DNA of 64,000 nt from Pirellulimonas nuda (GTDB lineage: Bacteria > Planctomycetota > Planctomycetia > Pirellulales > Lacipirellulaceae). The notes beneath the pieces are model-generated. The model ran no database searches. It had not been told where the DNA came from and was given only the letters and a program-made list of their open reading frames with translations. Location: the NCBI RefSeq assembly GCF_007750855.1, contig NZ_CP036291.1, forward strand, positions 4,898,001 through 4,962,000, given 5' to 3'. The position numbers were made by a program, and so were the translations under genes. Shown here one piece after another: positions 48,034-57,531 of this stretch (within the stretch, counting starts at the first letter, position 1; the number at the start of each line of letters is the position of its first letter).

Positions 48034-49566
48034 ATGAAGCACTCCCGGTACTCCACGACGCACGCCCCGCTGCTCCTTGCCGCGTGCGCCGCATTGACTC
48101 TGCTCGCTGCGCCGCTGAGCGCAGGCGTCTTCAAGCAAACCATCTTCACGGGGGGCGCCGAGGGCTACAACATCTACCGCATCCCGACGATCGTCCGCGC
48201 CGCTAACGGCGACCTGCTGGCTTTTGCCGAGGCCCGCTCCGGTGGCGACGCCAGCGAGATCGACATCGTCATGAAGCGTTCGACCGACGACGGCAAGACC
48301 TGGGGCGCCTTGTCCGTCGCGGTCGAGAACGACAACTACCGCGGCTGGGACGGGCTGCCGACCGCCAATGTAACCGCAGGGAACCAGACCCCGGTGGTCG
48401 ACCTGCTCGACCCCCAGCATCCCGGCCGGATCTGGATGCCCTTCACGATGGAGAACGACCGTGTCTTTGTCACCTACAGCGACGACCACGGCGCAACCTG
48501 GACCGCCGACTCCAACGGCCGCGCCCGCGAGATCACCGCGGACGTGAAGCCCGAAGGCTGGGGGTGGTACGCCACCGGACCGGTGCACGGCATCCAGCTC
48601 ACCCGCGGCCAACACGCCGGACGGCTGATCATCCCGTCAGACCACCGGCTGGGGTCGAACAACTGGGGCGCCCACGTGGTGTACAGCGACGACCACGGCC
48701 AAACCTGGCGGCTCGGGGCGGACGACACCCACAGCGCGACCGACGCGGTCCACCCGAACGAGAACTTCGCAATCGAGCTCGTCGACGGCAGGGTTTACTT
48801 CAACGCCCGCTCCCAAGGGGGCGCCAGCGGCGTAAATCGAGCCGTCGCGTACAGCAGCGACGGCGGCGAGTCGTTCGACGCCCGCTTCGAGGGCGACCCG
48901 CAGTTCATTACGCCGGTCGTGCAGAACTCGGGGGTCCGCTTCCACGCGGTCGACCAGGGCGATGCGCAGAACGTGCTGGTCTACTCACGGCCCGGCCAGC
49001 CTTCGTCCCGGCAGGACATGACCATCAGCCTCAGCTACGACGAGGGGCTTACCTGGGTCGAAGACACCGTGATCGAGCGAGGCTCTTCCGCCTATTCCGA
49101 CTTGGTGAAGATCAACGCTACGACAGTCGGCGTGCTGTACGAGATCGACGGATCGACCGACTTCGTGTTCGCCACCTTCAACCCGCTGGAACTCAGCCCG
49201 GTCGCTTGGAACGGCGTCGACGGCGACGTGAACCAGGACGGCCTGGTCGACGCCAGCGACCTCGCGGCCTTCGTCAATGTCTGGGCGCCCCTTTCTGGCG
49301 AGTTCTTCCTCGGCGGCGCCGACAGCTACACCCACGGCGACCTGAACTTCGACGGGACGCAGGACATCCACGACGCGATCGTGCTGCGGCAGCACCTGCT
49401 CTCGGCGAACGTGCCGACCGCCGGTCTGGGGATGCTCGGGCGACCGGTCCCGGAGGCGTCCACGCTGTCCATGGGCGGGTCGCTCGCGCTGGTCCTGTTG
49501 GGACGCTCCTGGCGGCTGACGCCTGTGGTCGACGTCCAACCTTTAGATTCTCGAAACAACTACTAA
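48034..49566 (+). CDS. Exo-alpha-sialidase with dockerin-like and PEP-CTERM ends
   Basis: A 510-residue secreted sialidase. After the signal peptide it begins YNIYRIPTIVRAANGDLLAF, the YRIP motif of the substrate-binding arginine, then AEARSGG and five Asp boxes (STDDGKTWGA, SDDHGATWTA, SDDHGQTWRL, SSDGGESFDA, SYDEGLTWVE). A two-part dockerin-like calcium segment follows (GDVNQDGLVDASDLAAF and GDLNFDGTQDIHDAIVLRQH), then a PEP-CTERM-like anchor (VPEASTLSMGG, a hydrophobic helix, GRSWR). It would release terminal sialic acids at the cell surface. Transcribed away from the other sialidase, after the regulator. Confidence 0.93.
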   Translation: MKHSRYSTTHAPLLLAACAALTLLAAPLSAGVFKQTIFTGGAEGYNIYRIPTIVRAANGDLLAFAEARSGGDASEIDIVMKRSTDDGKTWGALSVAVENDNYRGWDGLPTANVTAGNQTPVVDLLDPQHPGRIWMPFTMENDRVFVTYSDDHGATWTADSNGRAREITADVKPEGWGWYATGPVHGIQLTRGQHAGRLIIPSDHRLGSNNWGAHVVYSDDHGQTWRLGADDTHSATDAVHPNENFAIELVDGRVYFNARSQGGASGVNRAVAYSSDGGESFDARFEGDPQFITPVVQNSGVRFHAVDQGDAQNVLVYSRPGQPSSRQDMTISLSYDEGLTWVEDTVIERGSSAYSDLVKINATTVGVLYEIDGSTDFVFATFNPLELSPVAWNGVDGDVNQDGLVDASDLAAFVNVWAPLSGEFFLGGADSYTHGDLNFDGTQDIHDAIVLRQHLLSANVPTAGLGMLGRPVPEASTLSMGGSLALVLLGRSWRLTPVVDVQPLDSRNNY

Positions 49567-49593
49567 TCACCAGATCTTAGCTAGGGGGGAGTG

Positions 49594-52500
49594 ATGCTCA
49601 TCTATCCATCTCATCTTCGTGTCGGTCTTGCAACGCTCGTCGCGATCGGGCTCTTCTCGTCGTGGAACAAGACCGCGAGCGCAGACCTCATCGCCCATTT
49701 CGATCCGAACGTCACCTCGACGCTCTTCCAGGACGGCGGTGAGAACGCCGGAGGAACCATACCGGTCACCGCGTTCGGCGACCCGGTCGGCTGGATCACC
49801 GACGCAGCGTCTCCCACGCCGGGGTGGGACGGGGTGGCCATCGACGGCTTCCTTGACGTCCAACAGATCGGTGACAGCGCAAAGTCCAGCTACGCATACC
49901 ACCCGGCCGGGGGCATCCTGAACTTCGACGGCAACGACAACCTGCTCGGGTTCGAGGCCGACACCGGCGCTCGGATGGACGGCGTGAACGGCGCCTTCGA
50001 TTCCAACACGCTCCAAACAGTGCTGGTTGGGCGGGCGTCGACGGGCGGCAGCGGGCTGGGGCACTTCGTCGACCTCCGCAACGCCGGCGCCATCAACGGG
50101 TTCGGCCTGCGGTACAACTACGCCACCTCGTCCCTGGAAGGCGTGGTCCGCGGTGAGACCGTGGTGTCGGCCCCCGTGAATTCTGGCGAGTTCTTCGTCG
50201 CCAACCTCGTATGGGACGGCGCCAACAGCACCGCCAGACTGAACGTGACGACTCAAACCGGCTCGGTGGCCAACACCGGAACGCCCACGGACAATACCGC
50301 CATCGACCACGACCGCTTCCGGATTGGCGTCACCGCAAACGCCTCCGACGGGATCAACGGCCTGATCGGCGACGTCTACTTGTACAACGACGCTTCCGAC
50401 CAGAGCTCCCTCGTCACGCAGCTTGCAGGGCAGTACTTGGTCATCCCCGAGCTGATCGTCAATCGCGACACGGGGAATGTCTCGATCACGCTCCCCGCGG
50501 GGGTCTCGGCCATCACGAACGTCGCCGGGTACACGATGACCTCTGCCGCCGGCGCGCTCAACCCGAGCAACTGGCTGTCTGTGGCCGACAACTACGACGC
50601 GAGCAGCCCCGGGCCAAACCAGGTCGATCCGGACAACAACTGGACGAAACTGTCGAACCCAACGCAGCGGACCGACCTCAGCGAGCTGGAATTTCAACAG
50701 AACGGCGGGGTAAACAACGGCGCCGACTTCTTGGCCGGCCGTTCGACCAACCTCGGCAACGTCTGGACCAAGTACTACCAGGAAGACATCGACATGCTGC
50801 TGGTGATGGACGACGGCTCGACCCAACCCCTCTACACGCGGTTCACCGGCAACGGCGGCGCCGTGTTCGCGTTCGGCGACCTCGACTTCGATGGCGACAT
50901 CGACAACAACGACTTCTTAAACGTCTTCGTGGCCAACTACGGCGCCGACACGTCGGCCCTGGCCGGACGCGCCCAGATGTACGGCCTCGGCGACCTCGAT
51001 GAGAACGGCGCCGTCGAACTAGAAGACTTCCTGCTGCTGAACGCCGCCTACCTTGCCGCCAACCCGGGCGCCGCGGCCCTCGCGCTGCCCGGCGCCGCGG
51101 TCCCCGAGCCCTCGTCGCTGCTGCTGTGCGCCGCCGCCCTTGGCGCGGTAGTCGGTCGCCGCCGGCTGGGTCGAGCCTTGGTCTGTGGACTGGCGTTCGC
51201 GATGATGGCGGTGTTCTCACCGGGCGCCGCCCACGCCGCGGTTGGCGGCGTGGTCGATATGGACTTCCAGTGGCTCACCCCCGGCAGCACCATCAGCGAC
51301 GGCACGCGGATGCAGGACCTTTCCGGCAACCGCTACCACGGCTTCTGGAGCGCCGCGGCCTCTGATAACACGCCGGTAGAGCTGGCGTTTCCTGGCAGCC
51401 ACACGGTGCTCAACAACGAAGTCACGGCTGGCTACGTCATCTTGCGTGACGACCTCGCCGACACCGATCCCGCCAACCCCTGGTGGGGCGTCGGCAATAC
51501 CCCAACCCCCTACTTCACCCTCGACGCCGACAAGAGCTACACGTTCGAGGCGGTCTTGAACTGGAACGGCAACAACCAGGCCACCGACGGCATCATGGGG
51601 CAGACCGGCGGCTCCGAATGGTGGATCCGCGAGAACAACGGCTTCGTCGAGTATGTCTTCGACGACGGCCCGAACCGGAACCAAAACACCGGCACGATCG
51701 ACATCAGCAGCCTGGTCGACAACAGCGACTGGCACCATCTGGGGATCACGTTCGCCCGCGATCCGGTGACGCCGACGCAGGTCACCGTCACCACGTACCT
51801 CGACTACAACCAGGTTGCGCAAGAAGTGCTGGCCAACGGGCTGGGTGCGGTCGGCGACCCGGCGGCCGACATTCGGCTGGGCGCCTACAACACGTCCGCC
51901 GGCAGCCGCTTCGACGGCCTGATGGACCACTTCCGCATCAGCGACGAGGTGCTCAGCACCGGCCAGTTTTTGGCGTTGCCGGCGCCTCCTGAGTACGTGC
52001 TGGAAGTGAACACCGCCACCGGCATCGTCAAGATCATCAACCAGACGGGGGTCGACTTAACGATGGACGCCTACCGCCTCACCAGCGACAACAACAGCCT
52101 GAACCCGGCCGGGTGGATGAGCCTAGACGACGCGAACCTGACTGGTCAGCAGCCGGGATCGAGCTGGACAGAGCTGGGCACGACCAGCAGCGAACTCTCG
52201 GAGGGGATCTTCGGCGACTTCTCCGTGCTGGGCTCTCCCACAATTCGTACGCTCGGCGCCGCCTACGCCAACCTGGGCAACGAGGACGCCTCGCTTCGGT
52301 TCGAGTACCACGTCCCCGGCGGCGACGGGTTCAACGAGATGATGGTGCGGTTTGTCGACGTCACCGGCGGACTGCCGGGCGACTTCAACAACGACGGCAG
52401 CGTGGACGCCGCCGACTACACGGTCTACCGCGACAACCTGGGCGCCAGTTCTGCCGCGCTCAATGGAAACGGGACCGGCGGCGCCACGGTCACCACCGCC

Positions 52501-53931
52501 GACTACAACCTTTGGAAGGCTAGTGTCGGCTCCTCCGCGGTGGCCGGCGTTGGCGGATCGGCGGTCCCCGAGCCCAGCGCCGGACTCATGGCGCTGTTGT
52601 TCTCGGTCGTGGGCGCCCTGACGCTGCTGGTCAAGGTGCGGGGGACGCGGGCCAGGGTTGCGGCTCCTGCCGCGCTGTTGCTCGCGATGGCGAGCGCCGT
52701 CGGAGCGGCGACCAACGACCGCCAGTACCGCTTCGGCGACCCCGGTACGTCTGACCCACTGTTTGGGGCCTCGGTAAACAACGGCAGCCCCATGGGTTTC
52801 CCGTTCAATGGCAACGACGTAACCGGAGACGAGATCGGCCCGTCGGGCGGATTTCAGGACCTGATCGTCTCCGGAACCACCTACGCAAGCGTCGCCAGCC
52901 GACCGGGCGCCGGCGGCAATGATTACGGCGCCCGCTTCAACGGCAGCAGCAGCCTTGCTACCGCATCGAGCCTGAACGCCCCGTCGCAGTTCTGGGACAA
53001 CTCTACGTTCTTCCCCAACGGCGAGTTCCCGTTGAACTACGAGGGCATCTTCGGTCACGGCATCCAGTTCTGGGCCCAACCCGACGCCGCAGCGCTTACC
53101 GCCGGCGCCCGACAGGACCTCGTGATCGATACGCCGGAGCAAGGGGTCTACATCGCTTCTTCCGGCGTCTGGGGGCTTCAGTTCGATGGCGGCGGCGATT
53201 CGGCCGTCGGCGTGGCGAGCACCCTCAACGGCAGCGGTTGGGCCCACGTCATGCAACTCGGAGGGTTGGCCGACCTGCAGGGAGGGGGCTCGGCGTTCCA
53301 GGGCGCGCTGTACGTGAACGGCGTCGCCGTGATGGTGACCGACCCCGGGCAGGCCTACGATTCCAACTCGACGGCGATGTCGGTCGGCAGCAACGGCGCA
53401 GGCGACGGCAACTTCTACACGGGGGTCATCGACAACCTCGACTTGTTCCTGTGGGGCGACAACCGCGATCAGCTCGGCGCCGACGATGCCCCCGGCGGCA
53501 TCAACAGCCCCGGCGGCCTGAACGCCGACGGCCAAGACTGGGGTTCCTTCTCGCTGCTACAGGACAACGAGTTCGTCGCGATGCAGATCGCGTCGCTCGG
53601 CATCGGCCCGTTGAAAGCGGGCGACGTCAACCTCGACGGCTCGGTGAACAACGGCGACGTAACGGCGTTCCTCGGCTTCTGGCAGGAAGAGAACTTGGTC
53701 AACGGCATCGCGATCGGCGACTGGGGCACGCGCCAGCGGGGCGACCTGAACTTGGACGGGCGCAGCGACATCTACGACGCCATCCTGCTCCGCTCCGAGG
53801 TGACCGCTGCCGGCGGCGCCTTCGACTTCGCCTTGCTGGGTCAGAACCCAGTCCCAGAACCCAGCACGCTGGCCCTAGGAGCGATCATCGCGCTGCTGAC
53901 GGCGACCAGAAGAATGCGTAGCGGCTCGTAG
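49594..53931 (+). CDS. Triple-unit LamG-dockerin-PEP-CTERM polyprotein
   Basis: A single 1445-codon frame made of three complete secreted proteins in tandem. Unit 1: signal peptide, LamG-like domain (HFVDLRNAGAINGFGLRYNY), dockerin-like repeats (FGDLDFDGDIDNNDFLNVF, GDLDENGAVELEDFLLLNAA), PEP-CTERM (VPEPSSLLLCAAALGAV, then GRRRLGR, about 503-527). Unit 2 opens with its own signal-like helix (529-548, to GAAHA), a LamG-like domain, dockerin (GDFNNDGSVDAADYTVYRDN) and VPEPSAGLMALL (about 991-1017). Unit 3 opens with a third signal-like helix (1020-1039), a LamG-like domain, dockerin (GDVNLDGSVNNGDVTAFLGF, GDLNLDGRSDIYDAILL) and the final VPEPSTLALGA. ATG 49594 follows a GGGGGGAG site. It sits after a sialidase with the same tail type. 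Confidence 0.85.
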   Translation: MLIYPSHLRVGLATLVAIGLFSSWNKTASADLIAHFDPNVTSTLFQDGGENAGGTIPVTAFGDPVGWITDAASPTPGWDGVAIDGFLDVQQIGDSAKSSYAYHPAGGILNFDGNDNLLGFEADTGARMDGVNGAFDSNTLQTVLVGRASTGGSGLGHFVDLRNAGAINGFGLRYNYATSSLEGVVRGETVVSAPVNSGEFFVANLVWDGANSTARLNVTTQTGSVANTGTPTDNTAIDHDRFRIGVTANASDGINGLIGDVYLYNDASDQSSLVTQLAGQYLVIPELIVNRDTGNVSITLPAGVSAITNVAGYTMTSAAGALNPSNWLSVADNYDASSPGPNQVDPDNNWTKLSNPTQRTDLSELEFQQNGGVNNGADFLAGRSTNLGNVWTKYYQEDIDMLLVMDDGSTQPLYTRFTGNGGAVFAFGDLDFDGDIDNNDFLNVFVANYGADTSALAGRAQMYGLGDLDENGAVELEDFLLLNAAYLAANPGAAALALPGAAVPEPSSLLLCAAALGAVVGRRRLGRALVCGLAFAMMAVFSPGAAHAAVGGVVDMDFQWLTPGSTISDGTRMQDLSGNRYHGFWSAAASDNTPVELAFPGSHTVLNNEVTAGYVILRDDLADTDPANPWWGVGNTPTPYFTLDADKSYTFEAVLNWNGNNQATDGIMGQTGGSEWWIRENNGFVEYVFDDGPNRNQNTGTIDISSLVDNSDWHHLGITFARDPVTPTQVTVTTYLDYNQVAQEVLANGLGAVGDPAADIRLGAYNTSAGSRFDGLMDHFRISDEVLSTGQFLALPAPPEYVLEVNTATGIVKIINQTGVDLTMDAYRLTSDNNSLNPAGWMSLDDANLTGQQPGSSWTELGTTSSELSEGIFGDFSVLGSPTIRTLGAAYANLGNEDASLRFEYHVPGGDGFNEMMVRFVDVTGGLPGDFNNDGSVDAADYTVYRDNLGASSAALNGNGTGGATVTTADYNLWKASVGSSAVAGVGGSAVPEPSAGLMALLFSVVGALTLLVKVRGTRARVAAPAALLLAMASAVGAATNDRQYRFGDPGTSDPLFGASVNNGSPMGFPFNGNDVTGDEIGPSGGFQDLIVSGTTYASVASRPGAGGNDYGARFNGSSSLATASSLNAPSQFWDNSTFFPNGEFPLNYEGIFGHGIQFWAQPDAAALTAGARQDLVIDTPEQGVYIASSGVWGLQFDGGGDSAVGVASTLNGSGWAHVMQLGGLADLQGGGSAFQGALYVNGVAVMVTDPGQAYDSNSTAMSVGSNGAGDGNFYTGVIDNLDLFLWGDNRDQLGADDAPGGINSPGGLNADGQDWGSFSLLQDNEFVAMQIASLGIGPLKAGDVNLDGSVNNGDVTAFLGFWQEENLVNGIAIGDWGTRQRGDLNLDGRSDIYDAILLRSEVTAAGGAFDFALLGQNPVPEPSTLALGAIIALLTATRRMRSGS

Positions 53932-53998
53932 CCCAACGTCTTTCCCCATTTAAATTGTGTAGGCAGCGGTCCAGGCCCGTTTGATAAGGGATTACACG

Positions 53999-55045
53999 AT
54001 GCAGGTTTTTCAGAAGAATGCGGCGCGACGCGGCGGTGGGTTTACGCTGGTAGAACTGCTGGTCGTGATCGCCATCATCGGCATCTTGGTGGCGATGCTG
54101 CTCCCGGCTGTGCAGTCCGCCCGCGAGGCGGCCCGGAGGACCGCCTGCCAGAACAACTTTAAGCAGGCGGGGGTGGCGCTTCACAACTACCACAGCTCGC
54201 AGCGGCAGTTCCCGCCGGGGACGCTCTTTACCGAGCAATCGTCAACCACCACGTGCCCCAAAGTGGTCGCCGGGGTGAGGGGCTTTGGGTGGGCGGCGTT
54301 TATCCTGCCCTACATGGAAGAGCAAACCCTCTACGACCGCTTCAACTTCGACATCAATGTCTACGACGGCGAAAACTGGAACGCTTCCACGACGCTCGTC
54401 CCCGCGTTTGTGTGCCCCAGTGAAAGGAACGAGGGCGCCTGGGTCGATTGCTGCACCGGCAAAGACCACGGCGGCGCCCCGGGAAACGACTGGCGGCTCT
54501 CGAATATGGCGGGCATCGGCGACAGCGTTGAAGCCCACTGCTGGCTCTACCAACCCCACGACATCGGACGCGGCGTCCTCTTCAACCACAGCAAGGTGAG
54601 CGCCGGGAAGATCACCGACGGCACCTCGAAGACGGCCATGGTCGGCGAGATCGTGAGCGGCATCGGCCGCGACGCGGCGGGGGAGGAGGCCTGGATCGGG
54701 CTGTCGTGGGTAACGCGAGGCATCACCGACATGTTCGAAGGGATCAACGGACCCGGCACCATCCCCGGCGGCCGTGACGACGGGCTCGATCCGTTCGACG
54801 GCGACGGCGGCAACCGTCACGACGAGTACCACCGGGAGAACGGGCTGTCGAGCTACCACCCCGGCGGCGCCCACATCCTGTTTGGCGACGGCAGCGTGCT
54901 GTTCGTCGGCGAAGACACAAACCAGGACGTGCTGTTCGCGTGGGCGACGCGGGCCGACGGTGAGGTGATCACCAACGGGATCGCCACCGACGTGAACCGT
55001 TTGCCCCCGTCAGCCGGCGGCGGCGGCAGCGGGCCCATCCGCTAG
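53999..55045 (+). CDS. DUF1559 pseudopilin-like protein
   Basis: A 348-residue DUF1559 protein with the methylation/export motif GGFTLVELLVVIAIIGILVA, then MLLPAVQSAREAARRTACQN and the C-terminal ILFGDGSVLFVGE strand. ATG 53999 is preceded by AAGGGA eight bases upstream; a TTG 18 bases earlier is in frame. It follows the large PEP-CTERM protein by 67 bases and precedes a lipoprotein. The order secreted protein - DUF1559 - lipoprotein recurs in planctomycete polysaccharide-use loci, though the role of DUF1559 in them is unknown. Confidence 0.92.
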   Translation: MQVFQKNAARRGGGFTLVELLVVIAIIGILVAMLLPAVQSAREAARRTACQNNFKQAGVALHNYHSSQRQFPPGTLFTEQSSTTTCPKVVAGVRGFGWAAFILPYMEEQTLYDRFNFDINVYDGENWNASTTLVPAFVCPSERNEGAWVDCCTGKDHGGAPGNDWRLSNMAGIGDSVEAHCWLYQPHDIGRGVLFNHSKVSAGKITDGTSKTAMVGEIVSGIGRDAAGEEAWIGLSWVTRGITDMFEGINGPGTIPGGRDDGLDPFDGDGGNRHDEYHRENGLSSYHPGGAHILFGDGSVLFVGEDTNQDVLFAWATRADGEVITNGIATDVNRLPPSAGGGGSGPIR

Positions 55046-55104
55046 GCCAGGCCCCTTTCGGAAACTAGCGGGCCGTTCCGTTACACCCTACTTAAACGAG
55101 CAGC

Positions 55105-55542
55105 ATGAACTCACGTATGCATTGGCGCCAACCACTCCGGGCTAAGCTCGCCCTGTTTGCGGCACTGGCCTGCGCCGGCTGCGGTCCCCCCGAGGGACTC
55201 CAAAAGGTGGTCGTCGATGGCGTCGTGACGCTCGACGGCGCTCCAATCCCCAACGGCGAAATCCGCTTCCTGCCGATCGAGGGCACAGAGGGCCCGGTTT
55301 CTGGAGGGCCCATTAAAGACGGCCAGTACCGCGCCGAGAGCCGCGGCGGCGTACCGGTCGGCGAGCACCGCGTAGAGATCCGGGCGTTCCGGGCGCCGAC
55401 GGGCCGGCAAACCGGCACCGCCGCAATCGAGGGCGGCCCCGCGGAGCAGTACCTGCCACAGCAGTACAACACCAAGTCCGAGCTCACCGCGTCAGTGAGC
55501 TCCAGCAGTGCGAAGCAGGACTTCTCGCTTTCCAGCAAGTAG
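55105..55542 (+). CDS. Planctomycete lipoprotein with a carboxypeptidase-regulatory-like domain
   Basis: A 145-residue lipoprotein. The lipobox LACAGC follows a short signal (LRAKLALFAALACAGC). The body is a small beta-sandwich of the transthyretin/carboxypeptidase-regulatory type (VVVDGVVTLDGAPIPNGEIR, GGPIKDGQYRAESRGG, GEHRVEIRAF) and ends in a serine-rich tail. Such lipoproteins commonly follow DUF1559 genes in this phylum. It lies between the DUF1559 gene and the sialic-acid lyase. Confidence 0.88.
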   Translation: MNSRMHWRQPLRAKLALFAALACAGCGPPEGLQKVVVDGVVTLDGAPIPNGEIRFLPIEGTEGPVSGGPIKDGQYRAESRGGVPVGEHRVEIRAFRAPTGRQTGTAAIEGGPAEQYLPQQYNTKSELTASVSSSSAKQDFSLSSK

Positions 55543-55596
55543 GCCCGCCGCCTAAACTTCCACAGGGGATACCCAATTAAACCTGCCGACCACGTT

Positions 55597-56631
55597 ATGA
55601 ATGACCGCCCCAACAATGGCAGCCTGCACCGGACCGACACGCCAGAAACCCGTGGCGACCGCTCGGCTTTTCGGCTGATCCCGGCCACCTACACGCCAAT
55701 GCAGGGTGATGGGGAAATCGATTTCGGCGCGATTCCTCGGTACGTAGAAGACCTGGTCGCCAACGGCATCGGCGACATCTTCGTCAACGGCACCACCGGC
55801 GAGAGCCTGTCGCTCACCACCTCCGAACGGCTGCGGCTGGTCGACGCTTGGGCACAGCACCGCGGTGGGCTGCGGATGATCGTGCACGTGGGAGACAACT
55901 GCGTACGCCGCTCGGTCGCGATGGCGGCCCACGCCGAGGGGGCGGGCGCCGACGCCGTCTCCTGCATGTCGCCCACGTTCTTCAAGCCGGAGGGAATCAA
56001 CGGGCTGCTCAATTTCTTGTCGCCCATCGCCGCCGCCGCCCCGGCGACCAAGTTTTACTACTACTACATCCCGTCCATGGCGGGCGTCCCGCTGGCGATG
56101 TCTGAGTTCATCGCCAAGGCGGTGGAACGGATCCCGAACTTCGCGGGCGTCAAGTACACCCACGAGAACCTCGAAGAGTTTGGCGACTGCCTAGCGACTT
56201 GGGGGGACCGCATCGAGCTGTTCTTTGGCCGAGATGAGCTCTTGCTGCCGGGGATGTCGATCGGCGCCAAAGCCGCCGTCGGAAGCTTCTACAGCATCGT
56301 GCCGACGCTGTTTCAAGACTTGGCGCGGCGCTACTTCAGCGGCGACAGCGAGGGCGCCGTCGCCGCCACACAGCGGGCCAACCGGTGCATTGCAGCTTTC
56401 AAAAAAGTCGGGGTACTCGCGGGCGGCAAGCATGTTCTCGCCCAGCGGGGCATCGGCAGCGGCGCCGCCCGCCTGCCGCTCGAGGCCGTCGACCCGTCGC
56501 AAGGCCGATGGCTGATCGATCAGTTGACTTCGCTCCTGGAGCAACCCGCCCCGGTGTCCCAGACCCGCAGCGCACACGGCCACTTGCCGTCAACCGAGGG
56601 TCGCGCCCAGGACGAGCTCCGCGCGCGCTGA
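55597..56631 (+). CDS. nanA: N-acetylneuraminate lyase
   Basis: DapA-superfamily aldolase of 344 residues. The motifs point to the NanA branch: GTTGES (65-70), YYYYIPSMAGVPL with the catalytic Tyr at about 157, Schiff-base K186 in FAGVKYTHENLEEF, and FGRDELLLPGMSIGAKAAVG. It cleaves N-acetylneuraminate to N-acetylmannosamine and pyruvate in the cytoplasm, the step after uptake by the symporter encoded in the same locus. The first 20 residues and the last 25 are extra relative to the family. No ManNAc kinase or epimerase is visible in the window. R1 copy 2 begins 180 bases downstream. Confidence 0.9.
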   Translation: MNDRPNNGSLHRTDTPETRGDRSAFRLIPATYTPMQGDGEIDFGAIPRYVEDLVANGIGDIFVNGTTGESLSLTTSERLRLVDAWAQHRGGLRMIVHVGDNCVRRSVAMAAHAEGAGADAVSCMSPTFFKPEGINGLLNFLSPIAAAAPATKFYYYYIPSMAGVPLAMSEFIAKAVERIPNFAGVKYTHENLEEFGDCLATWGDRIELFFGRDELLLPGMSIGAKAAVGSFYSIVPTLFQDLARRYFSGDSEGAVAATQRANRCIAAFKKVGVLAGGKHVLAQRGIGSGAARLPLEAVDPSQGRWLIDQLTSLLEQPAPVSQTRSAHGHLPSTEGRAQDELRAR

Positions 56632-56811
56632 CGACCCCAGGCGGGTTGAGCCCGGGGCTGTTGATGGGAGCATTGCCAGTGGGCTTCCACCCGCAAACAG
56701 AGCTATTGATGGTGGGAGGATTCACCCATCGTCGTGCTCCTCAGCGTGGCCCGCTCCGCAGCAAGGTCGCCCGCCGACGGCAGCAAGGAAGGGGCTTCGG
56801 GCGTCGATTTT

Positions 56812-56945
56812 TTTCTGTGAGTGAGGCTTCGTTGCGTCAGCAACACCAGAAGCCTTACTCTTCTGGAGTCTGGGGTATGGGACACTGGTGGTACTTGGAA
56901 AAGGACACCGGTGGGACCCGGCCAATGCTCACGGGTGGTACTTGG
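56812..56945 (+). repeat. Dispersed repeat R1, copy 2 (right of the sialic-acid locus)
   Basis: Direct-orientation counterpart of 40337-40469 with the same two hairpins and a GGTGGTAC-like array starting at 56887, 56910 (one mismatch) and 56934. Confidence 0.8.
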
Positions 56946-56976
56946 CCGAAACTCGGATGGCCGGCCCAAGATGGCC

Positions 56977-57531
56977 TCACACTCGCTGCGGCGTTCGGGC
57001 GACTCTAACAGAGCCGCCGCGTCTCGCGGCATTGAGCGACTTCAGAGCGGTCTCCCCCCACTCCGATCTAGACGCCGCAGGCTCCGCCAGGAACCGGTCG
57101 CACTCTTGGCGGGTCGCTTCCGCGGTCTGGTTGATCAGCAGCAGCACCTCGTCCATGCGGGCGAGCAGTCTAGCGTGCCCGCTGGGGTGGGGGAGGAAGA
57201 AGCGTCTGACGCGTTGCAGTAGCCGGGCATTGGAGGGCTCTTGGAGAAGGGGCTGGCGACGTTCCTGATTGTGGCTCAGCTGGGCCCCCGGTCCGATAGG
57301 AGCTGCGGCGGATTTCGGGGGGCTTAGGGATAAGCCACGCGGAGCAGTGGCCCCTTGGGCAGCCCAATGACGCATTGCGTCTGGCGGCTGCTTGAGGGAG
57401 CTGGGGGGCAAGACAGCATCCACGCAGCGGCACGCGCGTCGGCATGTGGCATTGCCAGCCATTAGTCGCTGGGCGGACCCGTGCGAGCTGCAGTCGGGGC
57501 CAAGTCGCAGAGGTGTCCTTCCAGAAACCAC
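56977..57531 (-). pseudogene. Coding remnant next to R1 copy 2
   Basis: The last hundred or so codons look protein-like (SGHARLLARMDEVLLLINQT, AEATRQECDRFLAEPAASRS, TALKSLNAARRGGSVRV), while the upstream part of the frame is arginine-rich noise. A shorter, diverged relative lies at 40542-40700 beside the other R1 copy. I do not recognise the family; it may be the 3' end of a gene once carried by the repeat. Confidence 0.35.

Noticed and set aside
49567..50826. 419-codon minus-strand ORF
   Set aside because: Antisense shadow of the first polyprotein unit.
52123..53535. 470-codon minus-strand ORF
   Set aside because: Antisense of the PEP-CTERM polyprotein; no domain pattern and no ribosome site.
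56977..57531. Intact gene next to R1 copy 2
   Set aside because: Only the C-terminal part looks coding, with no start signal; kept as a low-confidence remnant.
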